From a virus: 64,000 nucleotides of DNA. The translations under genes and the position numbers were made by a program. The notes beneath the pieces are model-generated. The model was not told where the DNA came from. It searched no databases and saw only the letters and a program-made list of their open reading frames with translations. Each line of letters begins with the position of its first letter. Within the stretch, counting starts at the first letter, position 1. Shown here in pieces: positions 1-8,317 of this stretch. The stretch lies in IMG/VR virus record IMGVR_UViG_3300009529_000001, positions 45,579 through 109,578 of that record; one strand, given 5' to 3'.

Positions 1-690
1 AGTGCTTCTGTATATGGATTCAATGATACTAAAGTTTTGACAGAAGAAGATGAACTTAATCCACAAAGTGCATATGGTAGAAGTAAAGTTGAATGCGAAA
101 AATTTTTAGAAGATTGGGAAGAAATCAATCCTGTTATGGTTCGTAAAGGAACTTTGATGGGCGTAAGTGATAGAATGCGTTTTGATCTTGTAGTAAATAC
201 CTTATGTTGGTACGCTTATTTTGAAGGGAAAATTAGTTTATTTTCAGGAGGAGAAACATGGCGTCCCATGGTAAATGTTAAAGACGCTGCAAAATTATAT
301 GATTGGCTATTTCATCATAAAGAATATGAAAAATTTTCTGGACAAAAAATAAATTTAGTTCATAAAAATTATAGAGTAAGTGAATTAGGTTTATTTATGA
401 AATCTTTAATAGAAAATGACAATAAGTATCCAAAACAAATAGAAATTCATTCTGCTTATGCTATTGAAGAACCACGGAGTTATCAGATCAGTAAGGATAA
501 ACTCACTAAATTAGGATTTTTGACTTATTTTGGTTTAAGAGAAACTGTAAAAGAAATATGGCATAATCTCAATGATGGAAAGTATAAGATTAATGATCCA
601 ATCTATTGGAGTGCAAGGTGGTTGGATCATTGTAAAAAAGTTTGTAATATTATTGGAAGGAAGTTTGATCCATTAGAAACTTATGTTTAA
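1..690 (+). CDS. NAD-dependent sugar epimerase/dehydratase (extended SDR), 5'-truncated
   Basis: The frame is open from base 1, so the N-terminal Rossmann part lies outside the window and 229 residues are visible. The first residues read SASVYG and are followed by YGRSK (visible Tyr25 and Lys29). This is the Ser...Tyr-x-x-x-Lys catalytic arrangement of extended short-chain dehydrogenases that epimerise or dehydrate nucleotide sugars. The later segment around GETWRPMVNVKDAAK matches the substrate-domain motif of UDP-glucose 4-epimerase-like proteins. A TTG at 37 could be read as a start, but it falls after the catalytic Ser and is not the real one. The gene overlaps the next by 8 bases. The exact sugar substrate cannot be read; a role in making an activated sugar for the phage's glycosyltransferases is inference. 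Confidence 0.85.
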   Translation, partial: SASVYGFNDTKVLTEEDELNPQSAYGRSKVECEKFLEDWEEINPVMVRKGTLMGVSDRMRFDLVVNTLCWYAYFEGKISLFSGGETWRPMVNVKDAAKLYDWLFHHKEYEKFSGQKINLVHKNYRVSELGLFMKSLIENDNKYPKQIEIHSAYAIEEPRSYQISKDKLTKLGFLTYFGLRETVKEIWHNLNDGKYKINDPIYWSARWLDHCKKVCNIIGRKFDPLETYV

Positions 691-1006
691 AACAAAGACA
701 AGATTAATTAATACTCTTGGAAGAGTTTATTACGCTTTTTATTTGAAAGGTGGTAGAAAAAATCCTAAAAGAAAAGATATAGAAGAAAATATATATAAAA
801 CAAAATATCCTGATTCTTTGAAATCATATCAAAAACTTTTTTCTCGATTATTTATACATATTAATGAAAAATTGACACAAAAATCTTATAAGAAAATAAT
901 AAAAATATTAAAAGAAGAAGATAAATTAACCGAGAAAAAAAGGCGCGGTTATATTAAGTGCTGGCGTTTAATGGAGAAATATTATGGAGGTTATTCAAGC
1001 GAATAG
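683..1006 (+). CDS. Hypothetical basic protein, 107 aa
   Basis: I do not recognise this protein. It is Lys/Tyr-rich with a high predicted charge, no clear membrane segment and no cysteine pairs. It sits between the epimerase (8-base overlap) and the thymidylate-synthase-family gene (23-base overlap). This places it in the same translationally coupled operon. The C-terminal half (LKEEDKLTEKKRRGYIKCW) looks helical. No function is assigned. Confidence 0.6.
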   Translation: MFKTKTRLINTLGRVYYAFYLKGGRKNPKRKDIEENIYKTKYPDSLKSYQKLFSRLFIHINEKLTQKSYKKIIKILKEEDKLTEKKRRGYIKCWRLMEKYYGGYSSE

Positions 1007-3269
1007 TATTAATGATGGATTAGCAAAAGTTCTTGAAGGTATAGTAGGTAGAGGGAATAAAGTTGATATAAAAGGTAAAGAAACTCTAGAACTTCATCCT
1101 TGTTTAATAGAATTTGATAAACCTCTTAAACGTACATTGCTTTATCCAGGAAGGGGTAATAATCCTTTCGCTAGTCTTGCTGAAACTTTATGGATTTTAG
1201 CAGGACGAAATGACGTTGATTGGCTAAAATTCTTTTTGCCAAGAGCGCCTGATTGGAGCGATGATGGTGAAGTTTGGAGAGCAGGTTATGGACCTCGATT
1301 GAGGCAATGGAAAGCAGAGGGTGAATGTTCTAGTGAATGGACGTTCATTGATCAAATTAAATATGTCTACGATACACTTAAAAATGATCTAATGAGCAGA
1401 CAAGCAATAATATCTTTATGGGATCCTGGTGAAGAATGTACTGTGGGAAAAACATTAGATTGTCCTTGTTCCAATTGGCTACATTTTATGGTAAGGAGAA
1501 AATATAGGCCAGAATTAGCAGATATAAAAGACAAACCTGAAACTTGGACTTTCCATCTAGATTGTGAATTTGTGATCAGATCAAATGATGCAATTTGGGG
1601 ATTCTGTCTTTCCGGTGCTACTAAAATAAAATTATTGGATGGAACTGTTAAACCTATAAAAGATCTTGTTGATAAACAGTTTTGGGTTTATTCAAAAAAT
1701 AATGATAAAGAAATAGTACCCGGAAAAGTTATAAAATGTAAAAAAACAGGAAAGAAAAAAATATTAAAAATAACTTTTAGTGATGGAAGCTTCGTAAGAT
1801 GTTCTAAAAACCATAAGTTTTTATTAAGAGATTGGAAATATAGAAAAGCAAAAAATCTAAAAGTAGGTGATTCAATTGATAGTGTATATTTTAGATTGAA
1901 TAAAAAAGGTTATGAACAATATAACAACGGTGATGGCTGGTTTAATACGCATATAATGGCAAATATTCTGTCGGAAAAGGGAGAATTAGATAGTAATAAT
2001 AATTTTCATATAACTCACCATAAAGATTTTGTTAAACGAAATAATAATCCTGAAAATCTTTTATGGCTGGGGAATTATGATCATCATAGTTTTCATGCTG
2101 AATTATTGCGTAAAATGTGGCGGGATCCTAAATATAGAAAATCAAGAAAGAAAGTTATAAAAAAACTTTTAGCTTTTAATAGAAAACAATGGAAAAATCC
2201 TGAATATAGAAGAGAAAGACGTAAAATCTTAAGTGAAAGAATGATCCAATGGTGGGAAGAAGAAAGATTTGATACTGAATTACATAAAGAAGCTGCTAAA
2301 AATAATTTAATCAATTACAATAAATCTTTTAAAGGGCGTAATAAATCTAGAGAGATTGGACAAACATTTGGAACAGATAATTTTAAGAAATATCACAAAA
2401 CGGGCGGACATTTAAAAACTTTAGCAAAAATTCATAGAGAAAAATTAAACAATACTCCAAAAATTAAATTTAAACGCACTAGAACTAGAATCCTTAATGT
2501 TTTTAATGAATTGAAAAAAAGATTCTTAGAATTTAATGAAGAAAATTATTTTAATTATAAACCAATGGGTAATCCTGGATGGAAAAAAGTTTTTGAATAT
2601 TTTAAAGATTTGGATGAAATAAATGAATGCTTAGAAAATTATAATCACATAGTTACTTCTATAAAATCTGACGGTTATGAAGATACTTATGATTTGGAAG
2701 TAGAAGATTATCACAATTTTGTATTGGAAAATGGTGTTATCGTTCACAATTCTAATATTAATTTTTATGAATGGAGTGTATTACAAGAAATATTAGCAAG
2801 TGTATTAGGTATAGAAATTGGGACATTTTATTATTATGTATCAAGTATACATGTTTACAAACATCATTGGAAACGTGTTAAAAAATTATTGGAAAATAAA
2901 GAAAAATTTGTAGACAATCTTCCTGAATTTAGATTTTGTAGAGGGCAAATTAATCTTGATAAATATTTGGAAGACTGTGAAATGTTATGTAAATATGTAG
3001 AAGAAATAATAATAAATGATAAGAAAAAACTTAAATATTTTATACCTTTTCATGGGGAGAGAGGATCTACTTTAAACGATATTGCTTGTTTATTGTCAGT
3101 TTTTGTAAAAATGAAACAAAACGATAATGCTTGGAGAAAAACTTTGCATTGTATTCCATTTTCTGATTTAAAAGTATCTTGTTATTACTATGCAATGAAA
3201 AATATTTTTAAATACAAAGATTATACAATTCAAGAAGCAATAGAAAAGGTGCAAAAAAATGAGTATTAA
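984..3269 (+). CDS. Thymidylate-synthase-family (ThyA-like) enzyme with in-frame intein
   Basis: The 761-residue product is two extein pieces (1-207 and 590-761, 379 aa joined) around an intein. The N-extein carries a nucleophile region DCPCSNWLHF (ThyA catalytic Cys context). The split motif RSNDAIWGF / SNINFYEWSVLQEI reconstructs the conserved ThyA signature (RSxDxxLGxPFNIxxY in classical enzymes). The C-extein has VSSIHVYKHHW, like the ThyA GDxHxYxNH segment. The family methylates or hydroxymethylates pyrimidine deoxynucleotides with methylene-tetrahydrofolate. The SNINFYEW version is divergent, so the product could be dTMP, hydroxymethyl-dUMP or hydroxymethyl-dCMP; sequence reading alone does not decide. 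The neighbouring ribonucleotide reductase (11-base overlap) supports a deoxynucleotide supply role. The ATG at 984 follows GGAG. Confidence 0.88.
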   Translation: MEVIQANSINDGLAKVLEGIVGRGNKVDIKGKETLELHPCLIEFDKPLKRTLLYPGRGNNPFASLAETLWILAGRNDVDWLKFFLPRAPDWSDDGEVWRAGYGPRLRQWKAEGECSSEWTFIDQIKYVYDTLKNDLMSRQAIISLWDPGEECTVGKTLDCPCSNWLHFMVRRKYRPELADIKDKPETWTFHLDCEFVIRSNDAIWGFCLSGATKIKLLDGTVKPIKDLVDKQFWVYSKNNDKEIVPGKVIKCKKTGKKKILKITFSDGSFVRCSKNHKFLLRDWKYRKAKNLKVGDSIDSVYFRLNKKGYEQYNNGDGWFNTHIMANILSEKGELDSNNNFHITHHKDFVKRNNNPENLLWLGNYDHHSFHAELLRKMWRDPKYRKSRKKVIKKLLAFNRKQWKNPEYRRERRKILSERMIQWWEEERFDTELHKEAAKNNLINYNKSFKGRNKSREIGQTFGTDNFKKYHKTGGHLKTLAKIHREKLNNTPKIKFKRTRTRILNVFNELKKRFLEFNEENYFNYKPMGNPGWKKVFEYFKDLDEINECLENYNHIVTSIKSDGYEDTYDLEVEDYHNFVLENGVIVHNSNINFYEWSVLQEILASVLGIEIGTFYYYVSSIHVYKHHWKRVKKLLENKEKFVDNLPEFRFCRGQINLDKYLEDCEMLCKYVEEIIINDKKKLKYFIPFHGERGSTLNDIACLLSVFVKMKQNDNAWRKTLHCIPFSDLKVSCYYYAMKNIFKYKDYTIQEAIEKVQKNEY
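1605..2750 (+). mobile_element. Intein with HNH homing endonuclease domain, inside the ThyA-like gene
   Basis: This is residues 208-589 of the host protein (382 aa). It begins with Cys208 (block A, CLSGATKIKLLDGTVK). Block B is near GSFVRCSKNHKFL. It ends with block F (TYDLEVEDYHNFVLENG) and block G VIVHN, followed by Ser590 as the +1 nucleophile. The middle holds an HNH-type endonuclease, HHKDF...NNNPENLLWL...DHHSFH (about 342-372), then Lys/Trp/Tyr-rich repeats (MWRDPKYRKS, QWKNPEYRRE) resembling DNA-binding modules of homing nucleases. Cys1, penultimate His, Asn and Ser+1 are all present, so the intein looks splicing-competent. The insertion interrupts the most conserved substrate-binding motif of the enzyme, the usual target choice of homing elements. 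Confidence 0.93.
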
Positions 3270-5313
3270 TATTGATCATGGAAAAGATGTTAGAGATACA
3301 TGGACGCATACTGCTCCTCCTGTAAAAAGAAACCATGTTGAAGAGCGATTTTGTCTTAATGCTGATATTAAAAAACTTCTGTATTCTAATCCTCAAGAAT
3401 TTGGGTATGATTATTTTGGAGAATTTATTTTCTATAGAACTTATAGTAGGTCGAAAGAAGATGGAACAAATGAATCTTGGGCTGATGTTGTAATCAGAGT
3501 GACAGAAGGTACATTTTCTATTAGAAAAGACTGGTATAAGAAATGCGGTATAAGATGGAATGAAAACGCGGCTCAAAGTTATGCTCGGAAATTTGCACTA
3601 TCACTTTTCAATATAAAATGGACTCCACCTGGACGTGGTCTTTGGGCAATGGGCACAGATTATGTATACAAACGTGGATCCGCTGCTTTGTATAATTGCG
3701 CCTACGTAACAATTAAAGACCTTCCTGGAGATGCTCATTGGTTAATGGATATGTTGATGAATGGAGTAGGTGTAGGATTTGGAATCGGTGATAATTTTAA
3801 TCAATGCTTACAATTTCCTAATCCTGATAAACATTTGGAAGTAGTTATTGGAGATGACAGAGAAGGATGGTGTGAATCTGTTAGATTATTATTACAATCT
3901 TATATTATACCTGGATTTTCTACAGTAAAATTTAATTATAGTAAAATAAGAAAAGCTGGTCTTCTTATAAAAGGATTTGGTGGATTAAGTTCTGGACCTG
4001 AACCTTTAATACAATTACATGAGAGAATAAGAAAATATTGTTCAGATTATATTGGAATGAAAAATAGCGAAACAAGATTGATCACAGATATTATAAATGC
4101 AATAGGATGCTGTGTTGTTGCAGGAAATGTCAGACGATCAGCGGAAATTGCTGTAGGTTCTATATATGATGAAGTATTTTTAAATCTTAAAAATTATGAT
4201 AAATATCCCGAAAGAAAAGATATTGGATGGATGTCAAATAATTCTGTATGGTTAAAGAAAACAGAGGATTTTGCGTATCTTCCTCAGATAGCAAAACGCA
4301 TTATTGAAAATGGAGAACCTGGATTTGTGAATGGAATCAACGTAAAAGAATATGGAAGAGTTGGTAAAAAAGATGTTGTGCGAGAAGATGAAGCAGAAGG
4401 AATAAATCCTTGTGGTGAAGTTCCGTTGGAAAGCTGTGAGGTATGTAACCTTTCGGAGACCTATCCAACAAGATGTAATAGTTGGGAAGATTGGTTAGAT
4501 GCTTGTGAACATGCAACGTTTTATTGTTCTACTGTAGCTTTACTTCCTACACATAGATCAGAAACAAATGCTGTGGTAGCAAGAAATAGAAGGATTGGTG
4601 TAGGATTAGTTGATTTTAGTGGATGGAAAGAACAAACAAATCTTACTGAGATTACTACGCTGCTGCGTAAGGGCTACAAACATATAAGGTCGGTTAATAA
4701 GCGTCTAGCGGCCGAAGCTGGCGTCCCAGAAAGCATTAGAGTAACGGTTGTAAAACCGGGCGGTACTGTGCCAAAGCTTGCAGGCAGAACAAGCGGTATA
4801 GGACATCCTACATTTATTTATACTATTAGAAGGGTGAGAATTCAAAACAATAGTCCTATAGCAAAATTTCTTGCAGACCATAATGTGCCTTATGAAAAAG
4901 ATAAATATAGTGATAATACTTTGGTGTTTGAATTTCCTATTAAACAGGGTCCAGCAAAACCTGCGAGTGAAGTAAGATTATGGGAACAGGCAATGAACGT
5001 TGTACTAATACAGAGGGAGTGGGCTGATAATGCTGTATCAAATACCATTATGTTCAATCCTGAAACAGAGGCAAAAGAAGTAGAATCTGTAATTGCATGT
5101 ATAGCTCCTTTGGTCAAGTCAATTTCAATGTGTCCACACAGTACAAGAGGAGCCTATGAACAGATGCCCGAGGAAGGATGTAGTAAAGAAGAATACGAAA
5201 AAAGGTTAAGCGATATTAAAAAGATGGATTGGTCCAAATATTCTGGAACAGATGGAATGGATACAAAATTTTGTGATGGGGAGGCTTGTGAATTAGATGT
5301 TCAAAATTCTTAA
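3259..5313 (+). CDS. nrdJ: Adenosylcobalamin-dependent (class II) ribonucleoside-triphosphate reductase
   Basis: The 684-aa protein matches the monomeric class II reductase (RTPR type) that reduces ribonucleoside triphosphates using B12. Visible marks are NCAYV (Cys147), NPCGE with Cys385 as the expected thiyl-radical cysteine, and CNLSE with Cys396. The spacing of 11 between the last two equals that of C408/C419 in the Lactobacillus leichmannii enzyme. GNVRRSAEIA, GFVNGINVKEYGR and GGTVPKLAGRTSG are further family signatures. The C-terminus ends CDGEAC, a redox-active pair that exchanges with thioredoxin. It overlaps the ThyA-like gene by 11 bases, consistent with coupled nucleotide production. 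Class II enzymes work with or without oxygen but need cobalamin from the host. Confidence 0.93.
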   Translation: MSINIDHGKDVRDTWTHTAPPVKRNHVEERFCLNADIKKLLYSNPQEFGYDYFGEFIFYRTYSRSKEDGTNESWADVVIRVTEGTFSIRKDWYKKCGIRWNENAAQSYARKFALSLFNIKWTPPGRGLWAMGTDYVYKRGSAALYNCAYVTIKDLPGDAHWLMDMLMNGVGVGFGIGDNFNQCLQFPNPDKHLEVVIGDDREGWCESVRLLLQSYIIPGFSTVKFNYSKIRKAGLLIKGFGGLSSGPEPLIQLHERIRKYCSDYIGMKNSETRLITDIINAIGCCVVAGNVRRSAEIAVGSIYDEVFLNLKNYDKYPERKDIGWMSNNSVWLKKTEDFAYLPQIAKRIIENGEPGFVNGINVKEYGRVGKKDVVREDEAEGINPCGEVPLESCEVCNLSETYPTRCNSWEDWLDACEHATFYCSTVALLPTHRSETNAVVARNRRIGVGLVDFSGWKEQTNLTEITTLLRKGYKHIRSVNKRLAAEAGVPESIRVTVVKPGGTVPKLAGRTSGIGHPTFIYTIRRVRIQNNSPIAKFLADHNVPYEKDKYSDNTLVFEFPIKQGPAKPASEVRLWEQAMNVVLIQREWADNAVSNTIMFNPETEAKEVESVIACIAPLVKSISMCPHSTRGAYEQMPEEGCSKEEYEKRLSDIKKMDWSKYSGTDGMDTKFCDGEACELDVQNS

Positions 5314-5324
5314 AGGAGAAGATC

Positions 5325-5564
5325 ATGGCTGATGAAGAGAAAGTTGAAAAAAAGAAGAAGAGTTGGAAGACTACGATTTGTGGTATTGTGGTAGGATTGG
5401 GACTCATTATTAAAGCATTTACGCCAATGTTGGATGGAATTGAAGAGACTGTGTTTTCTTTGAAAGAAGCATGGCCGATCATTATTACTGGACTCGGAGC
5501 AATGGGAATCGGTTGGTTTGCGCGTGATAACAAGGTAAGTTCTGAAGATGCAGGAGTTAAGTAA
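5325..5564 (+). CDS. Small membrane protein, holin-like
   Basis: This 79-aa protein has a charged Lys-rich N-terminus, a first hydrophobic segment (TTICGIVVGLGLIIKAF), a short loop and a second hydrophobic segment (AWPIIITGLGAMGIGWFA). It then has a polar tail, RDNKVSSEDAG. This two-helix layout with an ARDN-S-E tail recurs in small proteins beside lysis genes of environmental phages (from memory). A class II holin-like function is possible. AAAGGAG lies 7 bases before the start. The next gene begins at its stop codon and a lipoprotein gene follows, consistent with a lysis cassette, but no endolysin is seen in the window. Confidence 0.6.
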   Translation: MADEEKVEKKKKSWKTTICGIVVGLGLIIKAFTPMLDGIEETVFSLKEAWPIIITGLGAMGIGWFARDNKVSSEDAGVK

Positions 5565-5746
5565 TGGGTTGGATCAGCGAAATTATAAAAGGCATTGCCC
5601 ATCTACTGAAAGTCTTTTTTGGTATGGATAAACCTGAAGAAAAGGAAATAAAAGATGCTCCTACGCCGGATGCTCTTAAGCCTACTGATGATGAGCTTGA
5701 TGCTGGTCTCGGGATGCATAACAATCGGTCCGAGAATAAAAACTGA
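5564..5746 (+). CDS. Hypothetical protein with N-terminal hydrophobic helix, 60 aa
   Basis: The ATG overlaps the stop of the holin-like gene (TAATG). Residues 1-21 (WISEIIKGIAHLLKVFFG) form a hydrophobic or amphipathic helix and the rest is acidic and polar. The 3' half is overlapped in the +1 frame by a lipoprotein gene starting at 5655. An inner-membrane partner with an embedded outer-membrane lipoprotein is the layout of some spanin (Rz/Rz1) pairs. The periplasmic coiled coil of a typical Rz is missing, so this is only suggestive. Confidence 0.5.
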   Translation: MGWISEIIKGIAHLLKVFFGMDKPEEKEIKDAPTPDALKPTDDELDAGLGMHNNRSENKN

Positions 5747-5960
5747 ATTCGTCATTGTTCGTCTTGGCAATCCAGTTCAAGTTCTTGATAATAAAGTTGT
5801 AAGATGCAGACGAGTAGGTGATAAGTCCATAGGTGAACAAGACATAGGCGGTTGGTATGCGATGCCTGAAGATTCCTTTAATAGAATGATGAAGTTAGCT
5901 ACGATAGGGAAAAAATATGAAAAAGAAGAAAAGCGAGAAAAAGAAGAGGGTAATCCGTAG
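5655..5960 (+). CDS. Lipoprotein with signal peptide, nested in the preceding gene
   Basis: The N-terminus MLLRRMLLSLLMMSLMLVSGC has two arginines, a hydrophobic stretch and a lipobox (LVSGC, Cys21), so it should be exported and lipid-modified by the host. The mature part contains VRLGNPVQVLDNKVV and GGWYAMPEDSF and ends in a Lys/Glu-rich helix. It starts inside the 5564 gene in another frame and overlaps the next gene by 44 bases. GAAGGAAAT lies just upstream. It may be an outer-membrane spanin-like lysis protein; at about 80 mature residues it is longer than lambda Rz1. Confidence 0.7.
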   Translation: MLLRRMLLSLLMMSLMLVSGCITIGPRIKTEFVIVRLGNPVQVLDNKVVRCRRVGDKSIGEQDIGGWYAMPEDSFNRMMKLATIGKKYEKEEKREKEEGNP

Positions 5961-6300
5961 AATTCAAAGATATGTTGATGAAGCGAATGGAACAGAAGTT
6001 AGATGTTATACCCGTGTTGGAGCAAAAAAAGATATCTTTTTTACAACTCCTGTTAAAGCTATAACAGGACAAATAGTAGAAGTGAAAATTGAGGATGCGC
6101 ATACTGTAGATGGCGCATACGATAAATTAGAAGCTAGTGTGGAAAAGTTTGGAAAAGAAATGGAAGAAAAATTTAAGAAAAAACTTCAAGAAAAACAGAA
6201 GAAAATAATTAAAGCTGGTATGTCTCCTGATGAACTTATGGATATTGTCCAAAAACAAGGCATGGATGAAGAAGATATTAAAGGTATTATAATCCCATGA
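5917..6300 (+). CDS. Hypothetical Lys/Glu-rich protein, 127 aa
   Basis: Not recognised. A very basic N-terminus (MKKKKSEKKKRVIRRIQR) precedes a probable beta-rich middle (GTEVRCYTRVGAKKDIFF, GQIVEVKIED). A long charged helix follows (about residues 70-100, EKFGKEMEEKFKKKLQEKQ), probably coiled coil. The tail SPDELMDIVQKQGMDEEDIKG resembles a small helical hairpin. It overlaps the next gene by 4 bases (ATGA). Confidence 0.6.
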   Translation: MKKKKSEKKKRVIRRIQRYVDEANGTEVRCYTRVGAKKDIFFTTPVKAITGQIVEVKIEDAHTVDGAYDKLEASVEKFGKEMEEKFKKKLQEKQKKIIKAGMSPDELMDIVQKQGMDEEDIKGIIIP

Positions 6301-6836
6301 ATAGAAATATTGATTTAGACGGAAATATTGGTCATAGAATAGCTATACTTATAGATGTAGAAAATGTTTATAAGATAGCAAAAAGGTTCCGAGATTCACG
6401 ACTTAATTATGAAAAATTTTTGAAATGGGTTGCTGGAGAATATAGTGTCACTATTGCTACAGCTTATGTGTTAATGGATCCTGGTAATATAGAAAATGAA
6501 AAAAAGTTTTTAAGCGCATTAAGATTATCAGGTTATGATATCAGAACAAAACCTGCTTGGTTTAAAAAATCTAATTTAGATGAAGAGAAGGTTCCTAGGA
6601 ATGATTGGGTTTTAGGAATTTCTTTGGACGCTATAACATTATCTCATAAGGTAGATACTATAGCTATAGTCAGTAGTAATAGAAACTTTGTTGAAACTTG
6701 TTATTATTTGAAAAATAAAGTAAGAATAGAAATAATATCTATTAAAGACGCTATAGATCCAGTTTTGTTAAAAGCGTGTACTGAGTTTAATGAAATCAAC
6801 GAAGAATGTTTTGATCCTTTTAATAGAGAAGATTAA
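6297..6836 (+). CDS. NYN-domain (PIN-like) nuclease, LabA/DUF88 type
   Basis: The 179-aa protein is one NYN domain. AILIDVENVYK (acidic residue near 20) is strand 1 with its catalytic Asp-x-x-Asn. The middle acidic site is DWVLGISLDAI (around 105-115), and IAIVSSNRNFVETC replaces the usual SGDSDF loop. NYN proteins are metal-dependent ribonucleases of the PIN fold. The SGDSDF Asp positions read as Asn/Arg here (SSNRNF), so catalytic activity may be reduced. It sits between a hypothetical gene (4-base overlap) and a zinc-ribbon gene (1-base overlap). Confidence 0.72.
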   Translation: MNRNIDLDGNIGHRIAILIDVENVYKIAKRFRDSRLNYEKFLKWVAGEYSVTIATAYVLMDPGNIENEKKFLSALRLSGYDIRTKPAWFKKSNLDEEKVPRNDWVLGISLDAITLSHKVDTIAIVSSNRNFVETCYYLKNKVRIEIISIKDAIDPVLLKACTEFNEINEECFDPFNRED

Positions 6837-7120
6837 TGATTACAGTAAAATATCAATGCCAAAACTGTGAATATATTGAAAAGCATTATCTTAAAAATAA
6901 AAATTGGGATGATGCTGCAAAATTTATAGATTGTCCAAAGTGTGGATTTTTATCCGAAAAACTATTTCCATGTCCACGGCATGAAATAAAAGAAACCAAT
7001 GAACCTTTCAGTGCAAAGCCCGGAAGTTATTGGAGGAATGCAGAAAAAAATCGTCAAAAAGTTGCAAGAAAAAAAGCTGAAGCCGAAGCAGAAAAGAAAC
7101 GTTATGGCAAAAAAGATTGA
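6836..7120 (+). CDS. Zinc-ribbon protein, 94 aa
   Basis: Cys pairs YQCQNC (about 7-10) and DCPKC (about 33-36) form a classical two-knuckle zinc ribbon similar to the FmdB/regulatory type. The C-terminal third (GSYWRNAEKNRQKVARKKAE) is a charged helix with likely nucleic-acid affinity. It shares one base with the NYN gene before it, and the primase start at 7104 lies inside its 3' end. This coupling suggests a role near replication or RNA metabolism, but no specific function is visible. Confidence 0.6.
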   Translation: MITVKYQCQNCEYIEKHYLKNKNWDDAAKFIDCPKCGFLSEKLFPCPRHEIKETNEPFSAKPGSYWRNAEKNRQKVARKKAEAEAEKKRYGKKD

Positions 7121-8108
7121 TGCGAAGGAATTTATTTTACAACTTTTAGAAGAAGCAAATTGTCGTGGAATTCATCCAGTAGGTAAAGAAAATTTTAATT
7201 GTCAATGTCCATTTCATAGACCTAAGAAAAATACAACAGCTTTTGGAATATCTTTTGTTAATGAAGAATTTGGTTATCCTTTCAGATGTTTTAGTTGTGG
7301 AATAACTGGAACAATAATATCTTTAATTGTTTTTTTGAAAAAATGCTCTTATAAGCAAGCTGAAAATATATTTTATAAAAGAGTTTTAATAACTCCTGCT
7401 GATACGAAAACACTTAAAAGAAAATTGAAAAATATTAAATATAGAATGGATGAATCTATAGATCATAAACTTAAACTTGAATTACCGAAAAGATCTAATA
7501 AAAATAAAAAAATGTGGAATTATCTAAAGGAACGCAATGAAGAAAAACACCATACTTTGTTGTTTCCTGAGTATCTGGTGGGTAAGTACCTTCTCTATTA
7601 CTGCAATACTGGATTCTATTCTCGTCGGATCATTATGCCTATCCGTGACATGGATGGGACTGTTATATACCTTACCAACAGAGCTATTGACGACAACGAG
7701 ACAAGAAAAACTTTGCATCCACCAGGATTTAACAATGAAGAATATGTCCATGGATTGTATGAAGCAAGAGAAAAGAAAAAGGTAATAGTAGTTGAAGGTC
7801 CATTTGATATGTTCCAATTAGTTTGCGGATCATTAAGAATAAAAAGGAAGGATATTGGTATAATATCTATTTTAGGCACAGAGATGAATGAAGAACGTGC
7901 AAGCATTATTTCTGATACATTTGAAGAAGCTTATTTATTATTTGATCAGGATGAAGCGGGTTGGATAGCTGATAAAAAAGGTAAAAATATTCTTGGTGAC
8001 TATATGAAGGTAACATCTTTGCATGGATCAATAAATCGTGGAAAAGACCCCGGTTCATGCAATATGAGGCTGTTAAGACGAGTTTTTAATCAAATAGCCG
8101 AAAACTAA
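7104..8108 (+). CDS. DNA primase, CHC2 zinc finger plus Toprim domain
   Basis: The reading frame continues upstream to 6999, but the ATG at 7104 gives a normal N-terminus (MAKKIDAKEF) and the best start. Residues about 25-65 carry the CHC2 zinc finger: CPFH then CFSC, followed by GTIISLIVFLKKCSYKQAENIF as in DnaG. Toprim residues are in VVEGPFD (Glu about 231) and LFDQDEAG (about 279-283). It lacks a helicase-binding or helicase domain, so it is a stand-alone primase of about 334 aa that would make RNA primers on phage DNA with a partner helicase. No DnaB-like helicase is in the window. Confidence 0.88.
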   Translation: MAKKIDAKEFILQLLEEANCRGIHPVGKENFNCQCPFHRPKKNTTAFGISFVNEEFGYPFRCFSCGITGTIISLIVFLKKCSYKQAENIFYKRVLITPADTKTLKRKLKNIKYRMDESIDHKLKLELPKRSNKNKKMWNYLKERNEEKHHTLLFPEYLVGKYLLYYCNTGFYSRRIIMPIRDMDGTVIYLTNRAIDDNETRKTLHPPGFNNEEYVHGLYEAREKKKVIVVEGPFDMFQLVCGSLRIKRKDIGIISILGTEMNEERASIISDTFEEAYLLFDQDEAGWIADKKGKNILGDYMKVTSLHGSINRGKDPGSCNMRLLRRVFNQIAEN

Positions 8109-8188
8109 GCAAAACTGGAACGTTGTAGTGCCCATAGGACGATCAGAAATAAGTAAGGTATACCAAGGGTAGGGGGTTAAAATGGCCT

Positions 8189-8308
8189 ATGAACAACGAC
8201 GAATCAAGAGATATCTTCTTAGGGATTTTGATTATAACGGTGATATTATCTGTCTTCATAGGGTTGACATGTATAGTAGTATATGGATTAAAATGGTTAT
8301 TTTTTTAG
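8189..8308 (+). CDS. Single-pass membrane peptide, 39 aa
   Basis: A short ORF encodes an acidic N-terminus (MNNDESRD), a strong hydrophobic helix (ILIITVILSVFIGLTCIVVY) and a KWLFF end, a typical tiny phage membrane protein. An overlapping frame from ATG 8182 (to 8337, 51 aa, MAYEQRRIKRYLL...) has better spacing to AGGGGG at 8170-8175 but a less protein-like composition. Only one of the two is probably real. The stretch 8109-8181 before it shows no gene. Confidence 0.4.
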   Translation: MNNDESRDIFLGILIITVILSVFIGLTCIVVYGLKWLFF

Positions 8309-8317
8309 GATTATATT

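Noticed and set aside
3208-3576. Minus-strand ORF opposite the reductase start
   Set aside because: Lies fully opposite the ThyA-like and class II reductase genes, which have strong family motifs; no evidence for the opposite strand.
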